A stretch of DNA of 15,158 nt from Desulfobacteraceae bacterium (lineage in GTDB: Bacteria; Desulfobacterota; Desulfobacteria; Desulfobacterales; JACKCP01), in the NCBI GenBank assembly GCA_020633955.1, contig JACKCP010000029.1, positions 1 through 15,158 on the forward strand, given 5' to 3'. The position numbers were made by a program, and so were the translations under genes. Below are positions 13,977 to 15,158 of this stretch, one piece after another. The notes under the pieces are model-generated. The model made no database searches. It was given only the letters and a program-made list of their open reading frames with translations, and was not told the origin of the DNA. The stretch's first letter is position 1. Every line of letters starts with the position of its first letter.

Positions 13977-15158
13977 ATGGACAACAGCAGAATAATTATA
14001 TTTGATACTACATTAAGAGATGGTGAACAGTCTCCTGGTGCAACAATGAATATTGCCGAAAAAGTTAGAATTGCAAACCGTCTTGAAGAGCTTGGAGTTG
14101 ATGTGATTGAAGCAGGATTCCCGGCTGCATCAGACGGTGATTTTGAAGCAGTTTCTGAAGTTGCAAAAAACGCAAAAAAAGCCCAGATTGCAGGACTTTG
14201 CAGAGCAAACAAGTCTGATATAGACAGAGCCTGGGAAGCAGTAAAGCATGCAAAATATCCAAGACTTCATACTTTTATTGCAACATCAGATCTTCATATG
14301 AAATACAAACTTGACATGGACCCTGAAAAAGTTCTTGAAAAAGCGGTTGAGGCTGTCAAATATGCCAAAACTTTTACAGACAATGTAGAATTTTCAGCTG
14401 AAGACGGTTCAAGAAGCGATAAGGATTTTCTTTGCAGGGTGGTTGATGCCGTAATTGATGCCGGTGCAACAACAGTTAATATTCCAGATACAGTAGGTTA
14501 TGCACTTCCGGACGAATATGGAAGTCTTATAAAATACATCATGGAAAATTCGAAAAATGCACATAAAGCTGTTATAAGCGTTCATTGTCATAATGATCTT
14601 GGGCTTGCAACTGCCAATACTCTTTCAGCAGTCAAGGCCGGAGCAAGACAGGTTGAGGTTACAATAAACGGAATAGGCGAAAGAGCCGGGAATACTTCTT
14701 TGGAAGAATTTGTAATGACTCTTAATACAAGAGCTGAAGATTTAGGGTATACAACAGGTATTGAAACAACAAAAATTTACCCCACAAGCCGTCTTGTATC
14801 CATGATCACAGGAATTATGGTTCAGCCTAACAAGGCTATTGTCGGTGCAAATGCCTTTGCCCATGAGTCAGGAATTCATCAGGATGGTGTTTTGAAAAAT
14901 CCCATGACATATGAAATCATGAAGCCTGAAACTGTTGGCTTAAGCTCAAATAAAATGATTCTTGGAAAGCATTCAGGCAAGGCTGCAATAAAGGCAAGAC
15001 TTGAAGAAATGGGTTATAAGCTTTCTGATGATGAGATTGCTGTTGTTGCAAGGGAATTCAAGTCTTTATGTGACAAGAAAAAGGAAATTCTTGATGAAGA
15101 CCTTGAAGCACTTGTAAATGAGGGAATTCTTAGAACAGAAGACATTTATAAGCTTGAG
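13977..15158 (+). CDS. leuA: 2-Isopropylmalate synthase LeuA, 3' end missing
   Basis: The first 394 residues of 2-isopropylmalate synthase, which condenses acetyl-CoA with 2-oxoisovalerate in the first committed step of leucine synthesis. The frame is open to the right edge of the window, so the stop and most of the leucine-binding regulatory domain are missing (full enzymes have about 500 residues). The catalytic TIM barrel shows FDTTLRDGEQSPG (residues 9-21), EAGFPAAS, a metal-binding HCHNDLGLATAN (His203 and His205) and NGIGERAGNTSLEE. FAHESGIHQDGVLK lies in the linker subdomain. The order and spacing fit LeuA better than citramalate or homocitrate synthase, which share the fold. AAGGA (13965-13969) lies 7 nt before the ATG. 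The gene diverges from the hydrolase operon. Confidence 0.94.
   Translation, partial: MDNSRIIIFDTTLRDGEQSPGATMNIAEKVRIANRLEELGVDVIEAGFPAASDGDFEAVSEVAKNAKKAQIAGLCRANKSDIDRAWEAVKHAKYPRLHTFIATSDLHMKYKLDMDPEKVLEKAVEAVKYAKTFTDNVEFSAEDGSRSDKDFLCRVVDAVIDAGATTVNIPDTVGYALPDEYGSLIKYIMENSKNAHKAVISVHCHNDLGLATANTLSAVKAGARQVEVTINGIGERAGNTSLEEFVMTLNTRAEDLGYTTGIETTKIYPTSRLVSMITGIMVQPNKAIVGANAFAHESGIHQDGVLKNPMTYEIMKPETVGLSSNKMILGKHSGKAAIKARLEEMGYKLSDDEIAVVAREFKSLCDKKKEILDEDLEALVNEGILRTEDIYKLE

Overview
The window is AT-rich, low-GC bacterial chromosome with tightly packed genes, short operons and clear AAGGAG-type ribosome binding sites. The mix of genes (a chemoreceptor, an ATP sulfurylase/APS kinase fusion, CysQ, a MinD-like ATPase with a DLGAGTN Walker B region, a DUF3141 protein, a MoxR/VWA pair, GlpX, PepA, LeuA) fits an AT-rich member of the Desulfobacterota, perhaps of the Desulfobacterales. 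That placement is inferred from family resemblance; there is no rRNA or tRNA here to settle it.

Layout. (1) 1-1322, +: 3' part of a methyl-accepting chemotaxis protein, separated from the next, convergent operon by a perfect 16-bp inverted repeat. (2) 1416-3953, -: two-gene operon cysQ then sat-cysC, which would make PAPS and remove its PAP by-product. The kinase half of Sat-CysC looks intact, but its ATP-sulfurylase half has lost signature residues. (3) 4079-4933, +: a ParA/MinD-like deviant Walker ATPase. (4) 5056-7224, +: a large DUF3141 protein with a Cys/Asp/His alpha/beta-hydrolase core like PHA synthases and a TerB-like helical C-terminus, closed by a strong intrinsic terminator. (5) 7419-10158, +: three-gene operon of a MoxR-type AAA+ ATPase, a DUF2201-type protein (metallopeptidase-like domain, acidic linker, VWA domain) and an unrecognised 153-aa protein. 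(6) 10159-10468: a 310-bp convergent gap with a series of hairpins and a terminator. (7) 10469-13693, -: operon of an alpha/beta hydrolase, class II fructose-1,6-bisphosphatase (GlpX) and leucyl aminopeptidase (PepA). (8) 13694-13976: divergent control region with a possible 26-codon leader ORF and a GC-rich hairpin. (9) 13977-15158, +: leuA, cut by the window edge.

Most genes are housekeeping. The parts most worth a second look are the MoxR/VWA/153-aa operon, whose metallopeptidase-like domain reads HIVLH instead of HExxH; the degenerate ATP-sulfurylase motifs next to an intact APS kinase; the DUF3141 protein; and the structured leader ahead of leuA. No CRISPR array, transposon, tRNA or rRNA was seen.
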